Source: Longimicrobiaceae bacterium (GTDB lineage: Bacteria; Gemmatimonadota; Gemmatimonadetes; Longimicrobiales; Longimicrobiaceae). Taken from it: DNA of 64,000 nt. Location of the stretch: NCBI GenBank assembly GCA_036375715.1, contig DASVBS010000005.1:1-64000 (forward strand). The letters run 5' to 3'. Position numbers and translations under genes: made by a program. This document shows positions 1 to 8,296 of the stretch, piece by piece. How positions within the stretch are numbered: position 1 is the first letter of the stretch; every line of letters begins with the position of its first letter. The notes below the pieces were generated by a model that was not told the origin of the DNA, did not search any database, and was given only the letters and a program-made list of their open reading frames with translations.

Positions 1-1
1 C

Positions 2-496
2 GACGCCGCGCGTACCTCCCTCGAGTTCCGCGGCGATGGGGGGACCGGGTGGTCGATGGCCTGGAAGATCAACTTCTGGGCGCGCCTCCTGGACGGGGAT
101 CACGCCTACCGCATGCTCCAGAACCTGCTCACCCTCACCCACAGCCCCAAGACTGACTACGAGGGAGGCGGTGTGTATCCCAACCTCTTCGACGCGCACC
201 CGCCCTTCCAGATCGACGGTAACTTCGGCGCGACCGCCGGCATCGTGGAGATGCTGATGCAGAACCACACCGGCGAGGTCCACCTCCTCCCTGCGCTTCC
301 CTCCGCCTGGCCCGACGGCCACGTGCGCGGCCTCCGTGCCCGGGGCGGCTTCCAGGTCGACATCGAGTGGCGGGCGGGTGAGCTCGAGCGAGCGGTCATC
401 GTGTCGGAACGGGGAGGTCCGCTGCGCGTCCGCTACCGTGACCGTCTGCGGGAGTACGATACCCGGCCGGGCGAGCGCATTGTGATCGAGGGGTGA
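2..496 (+). CDS. GH95-family glycoside hydrolase, C-terminal part (5' end outside window)
   Basis: The reading frame is open from the window edge and ends with TGA at 494-496, leaving about 164 residues. Seen: [18 protein letters not shown], then [19 protein letters not shown] and [19 protein letters not shown]. These blocks are typical of the end of the (alpha/alpha)6 barrel and the start of the C-terminal beta domain in GH95, which holds inverting alpha-L-fucosidases and some alpha-L-galactosidases. Such enzymes are usually exported, but the N-terminus is not visible here. The next genes downstream are also carbohydrate-active, so a glycan-degrading neighbourhood is likely. Family assignment is firm; substrate (fucose or L-galactose) is not determined. 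Confidence 0.9.
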   Translation, partial: DAARTSLEFRGDGGTGWSMAWKINFWARLLDGDHAYRMLQNLLTLTHSPKTDYEGGGVYPNLFDAHPPFQIDGNFGATAGIVEMLMQNHTGEVHLLPALPSAWPDGHVRGLRARGGFQVDIEWRAGELERAVIVSERGGPLRVRYRDRLREYDTRPGERIVIEG

Positions 497-564
497 TCGA
501 GCTCACCTCCGTGACCTCCGTTCCACCCTCTGCGGCCTCCGCGGTTCTACTCGGGCTGAGCGAC

Positions 565-614
565 AATCATTCCTCGGGAATTCATTCCCACCCCCGATTC
601 GCGCGCGTTATACT
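565..614 (+). promoter_or_regulatory. Candidate promoter/operator region upstream of the lipoprotein hydrolase gene
   Basis: The 238-bp gap between the GH95 gene and the next CDS holds an inverted repeat GGGAAT-tc-ATTCCC at 576-589. It overlaps a second one, ATTCC-tcg-GGAAT. A TATACT hexamer lies at 609-614, about 120 bp before the chosen start at 735. No good -35 box is seen at the usual distance. Promoter function is inference. Confidence 0.3.
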
Positions 615-734
615 GCGCTTGAAGGCAAGTTTTTCTGGTCCGCACCCACCGACGTCTTCCCCATGATCCTCTGCCGCTTAGCCCCAAATCGCGATGCCGC
701 CGCGCGGCCGCGACTGTGGCAATGGCGCTATCCC

Positions 735-2885
735 ATGCGCATTCGCCTCCCGCTCGCCGTCGCCATCGCCATCTACCTGACCGCCTGCTCTCCGGGCGAT
801 CCCTCCACGTCCGCCGCGGGCGCCGAGACCCGTGAGCGGCACACGGAGGTCTCCATCGTCGGGGACCAGTTCTACATCAATGGGCGACCCACCTACGAGG
901 GGCGCACCTGGAACGGTCACCGCATCGAGGGCCTCCTGTTCAACTCCCGCATGGTGCAGGGGATCTTCGATGACCTGAATCCGGAGACCCGGCACCTGTG
1001 GGCCTATCCCGACACGCGCACGTGGGATCCCGAGCGGAATACCCGCGAGTTCATCGACGCGATGCCGGAGTGGCGTCGCCATGGCCTCCTCTCCTTCACG
1101 ATCAACCTCCAGGGCGGGAGCCCGCAGGGATATTCGCGCGAGCAGCCCTGGCACAACTCCGCGATCGATTCCCTCGGCAACCTGCGGCCGGAGTACATGG
1201 CCCGGCTGGAGCGGATCCTCGATCGCGCGGACGAGCTGGGGATGGTCCCGATCCTGGGCATCTTCTACTTCGGGCAGGACGAGCGCCTGCGGGACGAGCA
1301 AGCGGTGATCCGGGCTGTGGACAACACGCTCGAATGGCTCGCCGACCGCGGCTATCGGAACGTTCTGATCGAGATCAACAACGAGGCAAACGTCCGCTAC
1401 GATCACGAGATCCTGCAGCCGGAGCGGGTCCACGAGCTGATCGAAAGGGTGAAAGCATTCGAGCGCGAAGGGCACCGCTTCCTGGTGAGCACGAGCTACG
1501 GAGGAGGCTCCATTCCGCGGCCCAACGTGGTGCGCACCGCCGACTTCCTGTTGTTGCACGGCAATGGGGTCGAAGATCCCGCGCGCCTGGCCGAAATGGT
1601 GCGCGAGACCCGCGCGGTGGAGGGTTACCGGCCCATGCCGATCCTGGTCAACGAGGATGATCATTACGAATTCGAACAGCCGGACAACAACCTCGTTGCC
1701 GCGATCAGTGAATATGCCTCGTGGGGCTTTTTCGATTTCCGACGCGAGGGTGAGGCCTTCGAGGAGGGTTACCAGAGCGTTCCCGTCGACTGGGGCATCA
1801 ACTCCGCGCGAAAGAGGGCCTTCTTCGATCTGCTCGCGGAGATCACCGGGTCGGATTCCGCCGGCGTTCCCACCTTCGAGTCGATCGAGAAGATCGATAT
1901 TCACGCGCACTACTTCGACGAGTCGCCGGACTACCTGGTGGAGCTGCTGCGACGCATCAACATGAAGGTGGTCAACGTCTCCAATCGCGGTACGGACGGG
2001 TACGTGGAGACCATGCACCGCATCGGCGCGGACCTCGCCCGGCGCTATCCCGATCGCATGGAGTTCGCCTCGACCTTCAACCTGCGCAGGGTGGGGGAGT
2101 CGGGCTTTGCCGAGGAAGCGATCGCGCAACTCGACCGGTCTTTCGAGGCGGGTGCGGTGATGACGAAGATCTGGAAGGAAGTCGGCCTGGAGTTGAAGAC
2201 CCCTTCGGGTGAGTTTCTGTTGCCGGACGATCCGGTCTTCGACCCCATATACGCCCACCTGGCTGAGCGAGGCATCCCCCTTCTGGCGCACCTCGCGGAG
2301 CCCCGGGAAGCCTGGCTACCGCTCGACTCCCAGGTGGTCCACTACAACTACTACTCGCAGAATCCCGAGTGGCATCTCTACGGTAAGCCCGAGTACCCCT
2401 CGCACGAGGAACTGATTGCCGCGCGCGATCACATTCTGGAGAAGCACCCGGACCTGATCGTCATCGGGGCGCATCTGGGCAGCCTGGAGCACGACGTCGA
2501 CGAGGTGGCGGCGCGGCTCGACCGTTATCCGAACTTCTACGTCGACGTTGCCGCCCGAACCCGCGACCTCACCTATCAACCGACGGAGAAGGTGCGGAGC
2601 TTCTTCCTCCGCTACCCGGACCGCATCCTCTACGGCCTCGACGCGGTATTCCGTCCCTTCCGGACCGGACCCGTCACCGTGGAGGATCGCAAGGAATTCG
2701 CGGATGGGGTCGAGGCGCGCTACCGACGGGACTTCGCCTTCTACGCCAGCCCCGACAGCGTCGACTATGGCAACCGCCGCGTACAGGGCCTCGGCCTGCC
2801 GGTTGAAGTCCTCGAGATGTTCTACTCGGAGAACGCCAGGCGGCTGCTCGGCGACGGTATTTTCGTCAGCGACGGAGGGGAGTGA
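735..2885 (+). CDS. Lipoprotein: clan GH-A-like glycosidase domain fused to an amidohydrolase_2 domain
   Basis: A 716-residue protein. ATG 735 is preferred over ATG 663 because it opens directly into a lipoprotein signal (lipobox LTAC, Cys18) and aligns with the start of the paralogue at 6453. Residues ~30-375 look like a (beta/alpha)8 glycosidase of clan GH-A type: IEINNEAN supplies the 'NE' acid/base (Glu217), and LVNEDDHY at ~305 supplies a possible nucleophile (Glu307). Residues ~385-710 form an amidohydrolase_2 (PF04909) metal-dependent hydrolase: KIDIHAH (His390, His392), LLAHLAEP, VIGAHLGSLEHD and a late Asp in LYGLDAVF. The two halves could act in turn on one substrate at the cell surface, but that substrate is unknown. 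Family placement of the first half is by motif only. Confidence 0.75.
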   Translation: MRIRLPLAVAIAIYLTACSPGDPSTSAAGAETRERHTEVSIVGDQFYINGRPTYEGRTWNGHRIEGLLFNSRMVQGIFDDLNPETRHLWAYPDTRTWDPERNTREFIDAMPEWRRHGLLSFTINLQGGSPQGYSREQPWHNSAIDSLGNLRPEYMARLERILDRADELGMVPILGIFYFGQDERLRDEQAVIRAVDNTLEWLADRGYRNVLIEINNEANVRYDHEILQPERVHELIERVKAFEREGHRFLVSTSYGGGSIPRPNVVRTADFLLLHGNGVEDPARLAEMVRETRAVEGYRPMPILVNEDDHYEFEQPDNNLVAAISEYASWGFFDFRREGEAFEEGYQSVPVDWGINSARKRAFFDLLAEITGSDSAGVPTFESIEKIDIHAHYFDESPDYLVELLRRINMKVVNVSNRGTDGYVETMHRIGADLARRYPDRMEFASTFNLRRVGESGFAEEAIAQLDRSFEAGAVMTKIWKEVGLELKTPSGEFLLPDDPVFDPIYAHLAERGIPLLAHLAEPREAWLPLDSQVVHYNYYSQNPEWHLYGKPEYPSHEELIAARDHILEKHPDLIVIGAHLGSLEHDVDEVAARLDRYPNFYVDVAARTRDLTYQPTEKVRSFFLRYPDRILYGLDAVFRPFRTGPVTVEDRKEFADGVEARYRRDFAFYASPDSVDYGNRRVQGLGLPVEVLEMFYSENARRLLGDGIFVSDGGE

Positions 2886-2902
2886 TTCATCGGAGGGGGA
2901 CG

Positions 2903-3127
2903 AGCAGGACAAGGAGACAAGGGGACAAGGAGACAAGGAGTGAGAGGGTCACAAGGTGAACGGGTGAGCCGCGCAAGCCAGTTGAATGGGCTAGCTCAAT
3001 CCGAGCTGCTGCAGGCCTCGCTGTCGCCATGTCCGGGACCCTCGTCCCGTCACCTTGCCACCCCGTCACCCCTCCTTGTCCCCTTGTCTAGCCGCGCCCG
3101 TTCACCTTGTCACCTTGTCACCCTGTG
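2903..3127. repeat. Octamer (GTGACAAG-type) inverted repeat element, copy 1
   Basis: Left arm (about 2905-2960) is a degenerate run of GACAAGG/GTGACAAGG units. Right arm (about 3046-3125) is the reverse complement, CACCTTGT units. They flank a ~85-bp unrelated core. The element lies between two convergent genes (stops at 2885 and 3248). Because the period is 8 and the left-arm unit contains TGA, reading in from the left gives stops in every frame; the same holds on the other strand from the right. The remaining bases to 3247 show nothing recognisable. Confidence 0.85.
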
Positions 3128-3247
3128 GCCCCCGCCCCCGCCGCGTCGTGATCACCACCGCGCCGTGCGGCAACGAGCCCGCCCGCGCAGGAAACCCCGA
3201 TGTTGAACGACAACCGGCGCCATCCACACCAGCTACGGACTCGCGGT

Positions 3248-4747
3248 CTACGTCAACAGCCCCAGCACCCCCGCCGCCACCGCCGCTCCAACCAGCGTGC
3301 ACGCCGCGTTCACCACCTCGTTGTCCACCACCCGCCACCCGCGCGCCGGCTCGGCGCCGGTCTCACGCAGGCCTCGGGCGTCCACCAGGCCGCCGCTGTC
3401 CGGATCTCGATAGACGCCTTCGACAGTAGCGCCCAGGAGGCTGTCCACCAGCGACCCGAACACCCCGCCCACGACCACCGCTGCGGCCGTAACGACCGGG
3501 CCAGTCGTCCGCAGCGGGTCCGGCGCCGTCCACCAGGCCGCCAACCAGACGACCGCCGCGCCGGCCACCCCTGCGGCGGTCCCGACCGCGGTCACCGCCC
3601 CCGAGGTCCCGGCGGGAACCCGGCGGCCCGTCAGGATCATACGCGCGTCCTGGCGGAAGAGGGGACCGACCTCGGTGGCCCAGGTGTCGGCCGCGGCGGC
3701 CGCCAGGCTGCCGACGAAGGCCCAGTAGATCCCCGAGTCCGGCACGAGCGCGTACGCGACCACCAGTAGCCAGGCCACCCCGCCGTTCGCGTACACCTGC
3801 CCGGCATCACGTCGACTCTCGCGGAGGGAAGCCTCCGCGTAGCTCCCCTTCGCCTGCGGCGCGAGCTTGGAGAGCGCGCTGGAGAGGAAGAAGAACGTGA
3901 ACCCCGGCACGGCCCATCCCCATCGGCCAATACCGATCAGGGTCGCGGCGAACAGGCCGCCCGCGATCGCGCCGGACAGGGTCAGGTACTCCACCCGCCA
4001 CGCGAAGACGCCGAAGCCCACGCCGATCGCGCAACCCAGCGCCATCACGGCCAGCCACTCCGGCTGCAGTTGCAAGATCAGCAGCACCGCCGCGACCGCG
4101 AGGACGATGAACAGATTGTCCCATCCGCGACCCCCCAGCGCCTCCGCACCCGTCGCAATGGCAGCGACCAGCAGCGCCACCAGCGTCCATCTGCCAGGGG
4201 AGTCAGCGTCCAACGCGGCCGACGGCCCGAAGACCCCAATGCCCAGCAGTGTCAGCAGCCACGCCGTCAGAAAGAAGGTGGCGCTCCCTGCCACGTTCTT
4301 CGTCCCCCTTCCGACGCGTACCTGGGAGCGCCCGGCCCGCTCCCCCACCGCGGCGGCCAGCGGATCGGCCAGCGCGAGCACCAGAAAGGAGGTCCGCAGG
4401 ATGAAGAAGCGCTGCGGCTCCCAGGTAAAGGGCAGGATGGCCAGCAAGGCCAGCGGGAAGGCGACGGTGCCGGCGGTCACCCGGTCGGCCGGATGCACCC
4501 CTCGCAGCCAGCCCCGCGCCAGCGCGAGGCCGTTCACGACCACGAAGATGGAGGCGAGGAGATAGACGGAGACGGCGTGCTCGAAGAGCAGGGGGAAAAA
4601 GACGACGTAGAGTCCGGTCGCGGCGTGCACCAGCCGCCGAGTGAGGAGGGACGACCAGCCGAACCTGCGGTGCGCCAGCTCCGCCAGGGCGAGTAGAGCG
4701 GCGAGGAGGGCCAGCGACATCAGCAGCGCCACCCCATCCTCGGCCAT
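3248..4747 (-). CDS. Phytol/dolichol kinase-like domain fused to a DUF92 (VTE6-like) domain
   Basis: A 499-residue multi-pass membrane protein. ATG 4747 (MAEDGVALL) fits better than the longer frame, with GAGG just upstream. The N-terminal half has a CTP-dependent polyprenol/phytol kinase (VTE5/SEC59) layout: TRRLVHAATGLY, then ADPLAAAVGE, then GTKNVAGSATFF, which matches the K-S/N-V-x-G-S nucleotide motif. The C-terminal half (from ~270) is DUF92, the family of plant VTE6 phytyl-phosphate kinase (ASLRESRRDAGQVYANGG; ADTWATEVG; GSLVDSLLGATVEG). In plants these are two successive steps, phytol to phytyl phosphate to phytyl diphosphate. A fusion suggests salvage of a prenyl alcohol. Follows the BNR and SRPBCC genes on the same strand. 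Confidence 0.75.
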   Translation of the reverse strand: MAEDGVALLMSLALLAALLALAELAHRRFGWSSLLTRRLVHAATGLYVVFFPLLFEHAVSVYLLASIFVVVNGLALARGWLRGVHPADRVTAGTVAFPLALLAILPFTWEPQRFFILRTSFLVLALADPLAAAVGERAGRSQVRVGRGTKNVAGSATFFLTAWLLTLLGIGVFGPSAALDADSPGRWTLVALLVAAIATGAEALGGRGWDNLFIVLAVAAVLLILQLQPEWLAVMALGCAIGVGFGVFAWRVEYLTLSGAIAGGLFAATLIGIGRWGWAVPGFTFFFLSSALSKLAPQAKGSYAEASLRESRRDAGQVYANGGVAWLLVVAYALVPDSGIYWAFVGSLAAAAADTWATEVGPLFRQDARMILTGRRVPAGTSGAVTAVGTAAGVAGAAVVWLAAWWTAPDPLRTTGPVVTAAAVVVGGVFGSLVDSLLGATVEGVYRDPDSGGLVDARGLRETGAEPARGWRVVDNEVVNAACTLVGAAVAAGVLGLLT

Positions 4748-4868
4748 GAATGATCCTCGAGGTGTGCTCCCGCCCGTCAGCGGGCTGATCCGATCTGTTT
4801 GCAGTCTCGACTCCGCCGTCAAAGCAGGCCGCACCGCATTTTCCCGCGGTCTGCCTCGCTTGCGAACC

Positions 4869-5855
4869 TCACGATGCCGTCACCGCGACAAGCGCCCGCA
4901 GGTGGTTCGGCGTCTCTTCGAAGGGCACCACCATCTGCCAGGTGACCCCTGCGTCGTCGGTGCGGTGAAGCCCCCGTTCGTCGGCAGCCCAGAGCTCGCC
5001 CGCCCTGTCACCCGCCAGCAGCAGCGGGGCAATGGTGTTCGGATCTCGTGGCCAGCCGTGCATCACCCGCTCCCAGTCGCCTGTTCCCTCCCGCCGGTAG
5101 AGCCGGCCGTTGCCAGAGCCGGCGACGTACGCGGTACGCGGACCCGAGCTGGCCGAGACCAGCACCACGTTCGGGTCCCCTGGGTCGATGGCGACGCTTC
5201 GCAGGTAGCCCACCTCCAACCCCGCGCGCAGACGCGCCCAGCTGCCTCCTCCATCGAAGCTCTCGAAGTACCCGTCTCCCGCGGCGACGCGCAGGGTCTC
5301 CGGGGCGTCGGGATGGACGGCCAGCTCGTGCGTGTCGTACGGACCGCCGGGGACGCGGTCCCGCCAACTCTGCCCGCCATCGGCCGTAGACACCAGCGCG
5401 CCTGCCTCCACCGCGACCCAGAGCCGCCCCGGCTCGCGCGGATGACAGGCGATCCACCGCACGTGGTGGGTGTCCGGTCGGGGCGGAAAGGCCCAGCTTC
5501 CCGAAGAAGGCAGCGCGGTCAGCGGATTCGTGCGTGCCCAGCTCTCGCCCCCATCCCTCGAGCGCCAGACCTCGCTGGGCTCCGTTCCTGCCCAGACGAC
5601 ATCCGGCTCGGTCGGACTCGCCGCCAGCGACATCAACCGATGCTCGGCGAGCCCCTGGGAGCGCCAGGTCTCTCCGCCATCATCCGTACGGAAGACGCCT
5701 CCGCGCGATGTCCCGCACCAGGCGCGTCCGGGCAGCCTCGGGTCGGCGGCGAGGCAGGTGGGATGGTGCTCGTCGAGCCCGGAGGCCGGATGCATCCGGC
5801 CGCTCGCCGGATCCACTCGCAGCACCGTCTCGTGTGTCGCCACAAGCAGGGTCAT
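4869..5855 (-). CDS. BNR/sortilin-like beta-propeller protein (cytoplasmic)
   Basis: 328 residues without a signal peptide or membrane segment. Asp-box (BNR) repeats are visible: FRTDDGGETWRS, WRSRDGGESWAR, VSTADGGQSWRD, ESFDGGGSWARL and HRTDDAGVTWQM. These are typical of WD40/YVTN/BNR-like propellers of the VPS10/sortilin type, most of them of unknown function. A strong Shine-Dalgarno AAGGAGG lies about 9 bp before ATG 5855. The gene starts 21 bp after the SRPBCC gene and is followed on the same strand by the DUF92 fusion, so the three may be co-transcribed. Function not known. Confidence 0.8.
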   Translation of the reverse strand: MTLLVATHETVLRVDPASGRMHPASGLDEHHPTCLAADPRLPGRAWCGTSRGGVFRTDDGGETWRSQGLAEHRLMSLAASPTEPDVVWAGTEPSEVWRSRDGGESWARTNPLTALPSSGSWAFPPRPDTHHVRWIACHPREPGRLWVAVEAGALVSTADGGQSWRDRVPGGPYDTHELAVHPDAPETLRVAAGDGYFESFDGGGSWARLRAGLEVGYLRSVAIDPGDPNVVLVSASSGPRTAYVAGSGNGRLYRREGTGDWERVMHGWPRDPNTIAPLLLAGDRAGELWAADERGLHRTDDAGVTWQMVVPFEETPNHLRALVAVTAS

Positions 5856-5876
5856 GAATAGATCCTCCTTCGCAAG

Positions 5877-6332
5877 TTACCCTTCCAGCCAGCTCCGTAG
5901 CGCCGCGAGATCCCTCTCTGTCCCCTTCCTCAACATCCCACGGAAGAGGAAGCCCAGCACTCGCGCCGCCAGACCGGGCATGTTCGCTTCGCCCTCCAGA
6001 GTGACCCGGGTGGTGCCCTCCCCGGCGGGCTCGAGCAGATAAAGGAAGCGGTATTCGCCCTTGCCCGTGGTGCCCTCCGCGCCGTTCACCCACAGCCCCA
6101 GCCTTCCCGGCGGTTCGAACTCGGTGACGTGGAAGACCTCCGATGCCTCCCGGCCAAACACCTTGCGGGTCTCGCGCCAACGGGTCTCCAGGTCGAACGG
6201 ACCCTCGGTGAGCTTCTCCACGCGCACCAGCGCCGGCATCCATCGGGGCCACGCGTCGAGGTCGGTCATCGCTTCCATCACCGCGGCGGGCGGCGCCTGG
6301 ATCAGCATCTCGGTTCGAAACGAAACGGACAT
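5877..6332 (-). CDS. SRPBCC (START-like) family protein
   Basis: 151 residues from ATG 6332 (MSVSFRTEMLIQAPP), chosen because GGGGGAGG lies upstream and because START-domain proteins begin at this strand. A longer start at 6374 is possible. The pattern FRTEMLIQAPPAAVMEAMTD, then WPRWMP, then VEKLTEGPFDLETRWRET fits the polyketide cyclase/dehydrase-like SRPBCC fold, which makes a hydrophobic ligand cavity. It is the first gene of a minus-strand set with the BNR and DUF92 proteins. Ligand unknown. Confidence 0.8.
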   Translation of the reverse strand: MSVSFRTEMLIQAPPAAVMEAMTDLDAWPRWMPALVRVEKLTEGPFDLETRWRETRKVFGREASEVFHVTEFEPPGRLGLWVNGAEGTTGKGEYRFLYLLEPAGEGTTRVTLEGEANMPGLAARVLGFLFRGMLRKGTERDLAALRSWLEG

Positions 6333-6452
6333 CGGTCGAGCCTCCCCCTCGAGAATCACCTTCCCGCGAATCACCGCCGCGACCCGCGGGCTCCGACTTC
6401 CGCGACGTCCGGTTGCGCGCTATGGTACCCGTCCACTCCAACCCCGCTTGCG

Positions 6453-7604
6453 ATGCGCACCCGTTCCCTGCTCGCTCTCGCTCTCCTCTTCGCGTTGTGC
6501 GCCTGCAGCTCGGCCGCGCCTCCTCCCGCGGCGGAGACGCAACCTCCTGTCCGCCACACCGCCGTGTCCATCGTCGGTGACCAGTTCTACATCAACGGAC
6601 GACCGACCTACGAGGGGCAGAGCTGGAATGGCCACAGGATCGAGGGGCTGCTCTTCAACGCCCGCATGGTGCAGGGGATCTTCGACGACCTGAATCCCGA
6701 GACGCGCCATCTCTGGGCCTACCCGGACACGCGGGAATGGGACCCGGAGCGAAACACCCGCGAGTTCGTTGCCGCCATGCCGGAGTGGCGTCGGCACGGG
6801 CTGCTCTCCTTCACCATCAATCTGCAGGGTGGCAACCCGCGGCCCAACGCCCGCTCGCATCCGTGGCACAACTCGGCGATCGACTCCCTGGGCAACCTGC
6901 GCCCGGACTACATGGCCCGCCTCGAGCGAATCCTGGATCGGGCGGATGAGCTGGCAATGGTGCCGATCCTCGGGATCTTCTACTTCGGCCAGGATCAGCG
7001 GCTGCGGGACGAGGCGGCGGTGATCCGCGCGGTCGACAACACGCTAGACTGGCTCGCGGACCGGGGCTACCGCAACGTGCTGATCGAGATCAACAACGAG
7101 GCGAATACGGGCTACGATCACCCCATCCTGAAGGCGGATCGAGTGCACGAGCTGATCGAGAGGGCCAAAGCCTTCGAGCGCAACGGACACCGCTTTCTGG
7201 TGAGCGCGAGCTTCACCGGAAACACGGTGCCCAGTCCCAACGTGGTCCGCGCCGCGGACTTCGTGCTACTGCACGGCAACGGCGTCGAAGATCCAGCGGA
7301 AATGACCGAGTTGATACGAGAGACCCGGCAGGTGGAGGGCTACCGCCCCATGCCCATCGTGGTCAACGAGGACGACCACTACGGCTTCGATCAGCCGCTG
7401 AACAACTTCACCGCCGCGATCGCCGAGTACGCCTCCTGGGGATACCACGACCACCGCCACGAGGGCGAGGGATTCGCCGACGGCTACCAGACCGTCCCCG
7501 TCGACTGGCGCATCCGCTCCGCCCGGAAGCGGGCGTTTTTCGAGAAACTGGCGGAGGTGACAGGGGAGGGTGTGGGGGACGGGGTGGGGCGGGTGACAAG
7601 GTGA
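6453..7604 (+). CDS. Lipoprotein, stand-alone paralogue of the glycosidase-like domain at 735
   Basis: 383 residues from ATG 6453, which gives a lipoprotein signal (ALLFALCACSS). The mature protein is nearly collinear with residues ~20-370 of the protein at 735, sharing SIVGDQFYINGRPTYEG and VQGIFDDLNPETRHLWAYPD, the IEINNEAN acid/base motif and VVNEDDHYGF. Similarity ends at the point where the other protein continues into its amidohydrolase domain: here the frame runs into GTGACAAG repeats and takes its TGA stop (7602-7604) from the repeat. It is either an ancestral single-domain form or a copy cut short by the repeat. Divergent from the SRPBCC gene across a 120-bp gap. Confidence 0.75.
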   Translation: MRTRSLLALALLFALCACSSAAPPPAAETQPPVRHTAVSIVGDQFYINGRPTYEGQSWNGHRIEGLLFNARMVQGIFDDLNPETRHLWAYPDTREWDPERNTREFVAAMPEWRRHGLLSFTINLQGGNPRPNARSHPWHNSAIDSLGNLRPDYMARLERILDRADELAMVPILGIFYFGQDQRLRDEAAVIRAVDNTLDWLADRGYRNVLIEINNEANTGYDHPILKADRVHELIERAKAFERNGHRFLVSASFTGNTVPSPNVVRAADFVLLHGNGVEDPAEMTELIRETRQVEGYRPMPIVVNEDDHYGFDQPLNNFTAAIAEYASWGYHDHRHEGEGFADGYQTVPVDWRIRSARKRAFFEKLAEVTGEGVGDGVGRVTR

Positions 7605-7780
7605 CAAGGTGACAAGGTGACAAGGTGACAAGGTGACAAGGTAATGGGGTGCGCTGGGGTTGTGGGCAGGATCCGAAATCGAAGTCGTGCGACACCAAGA
7701 TGTCGCCCGAGGCGGTTGGAAGAGCCTTGGAAGCGAACTCGGCTCACCCGATCACCTTGTCACCTTGTCACTTGTCAATG
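7588..7780. repeat. Octamer (GTGACAAG-type) inverted repeat element, copy 2
   Basis: Five near-perfect GTGACAAG units run from 7591 to about 7640. The reverse complement (CACCTTGT units) lies at about 7752-7780. The spacer is ~105 bp. Both flanking convergent genes end inside the element: the plus-strand stop is at 7602-7604, and the minus-strand stop of the next gene (7775-7777) is read from the right arm. Confidence 0.9.
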
Positions 7781-8179
7781 CACCGGGGCCGTCGAAACAA
7801 TGATCGCTCCGTGACTATGGTCCAGACCAAACCGCCCGGCGGCGTCCACTGGGTCGAGCCAGTAGAGGGAGGTCACGCCATGGGCGGCGAGGTTACGCAT
7901 GTTCTGCACGGGGCCGATCCAGTTCCCGTCGATGTGGACCTGCACCTGGCCCGATCTACCGACGAAGGTGTCCGGCCCCTGCGGGCGCAGCCACCGTGGA
8001 CGCAGGATCTGCACGAGATCGTACAGACTGTTGAACGGGCCTCGTTCCTCGATTTCCGCAATGGTGATCGGATCGGATTGGCTGCGCGGACCTCCGAGTG
8101 GCGTGCGGCTGGCGCATGCGGCGCCGATCACCAGGATCGCCGCAATAAGCAGGACCAGTCGACCGTGAACTCGGGACAT
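7775..8179 (-). CDS. Small lipoprotein with a TonB plug-like domain
   Basis: 134 residues from ATG 8179 (MSRVHGRLVLLIAAILV), which opens into a lipoprotein signal with GAAC lipobox. The rest carries LYDLVQILRPRWLRPQG, then VQVHIDGNWIG, LRNLAAHGV-like spacing, and ends with HGAIIVST. This resembles the plug domain of TonB-dependent receptors cut out as a small protein, a type often seen in Gemmatimonadota. Role unknown; it may sit at the outer membrane. Its stop codon lies within the adjacent repeat element. The longer start at 8263 would bury the signal peptide and is rejected. Confidence 0.7.
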   Translation of the reverse strand: MSRVHGRLVLLIAAILVIGAACASRTPLGGPRSQSDPITIAEIEERGPFNSLYDLVQILRPRWLRPQGPDTFVGRSGQVQVHIDGNWIGPVQNMRNLAAHGVTSLYWLDPVDAAGRFGLDHSHGAIIVSTAPVH

Positions 8180-8296
8180 GGACGCCTCCACGAGGTGAGA
8201 TGAGACTGCACGGATGATGGCGAGGTAGGATCGCGCGGGGGTGTTCTGTTGGTGTGGTATCAATAATGTGCGCTATCGGCCCGGAACGCCACGTTT

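Noticed and set aside
678-2291. 537-residue open frame on the minus strand
   Set aside because: It lies antisense over the two-domain lipoprotein gene, whose protein has family motifs. The antisense translation has no recognisable domain and is a product of high GC.
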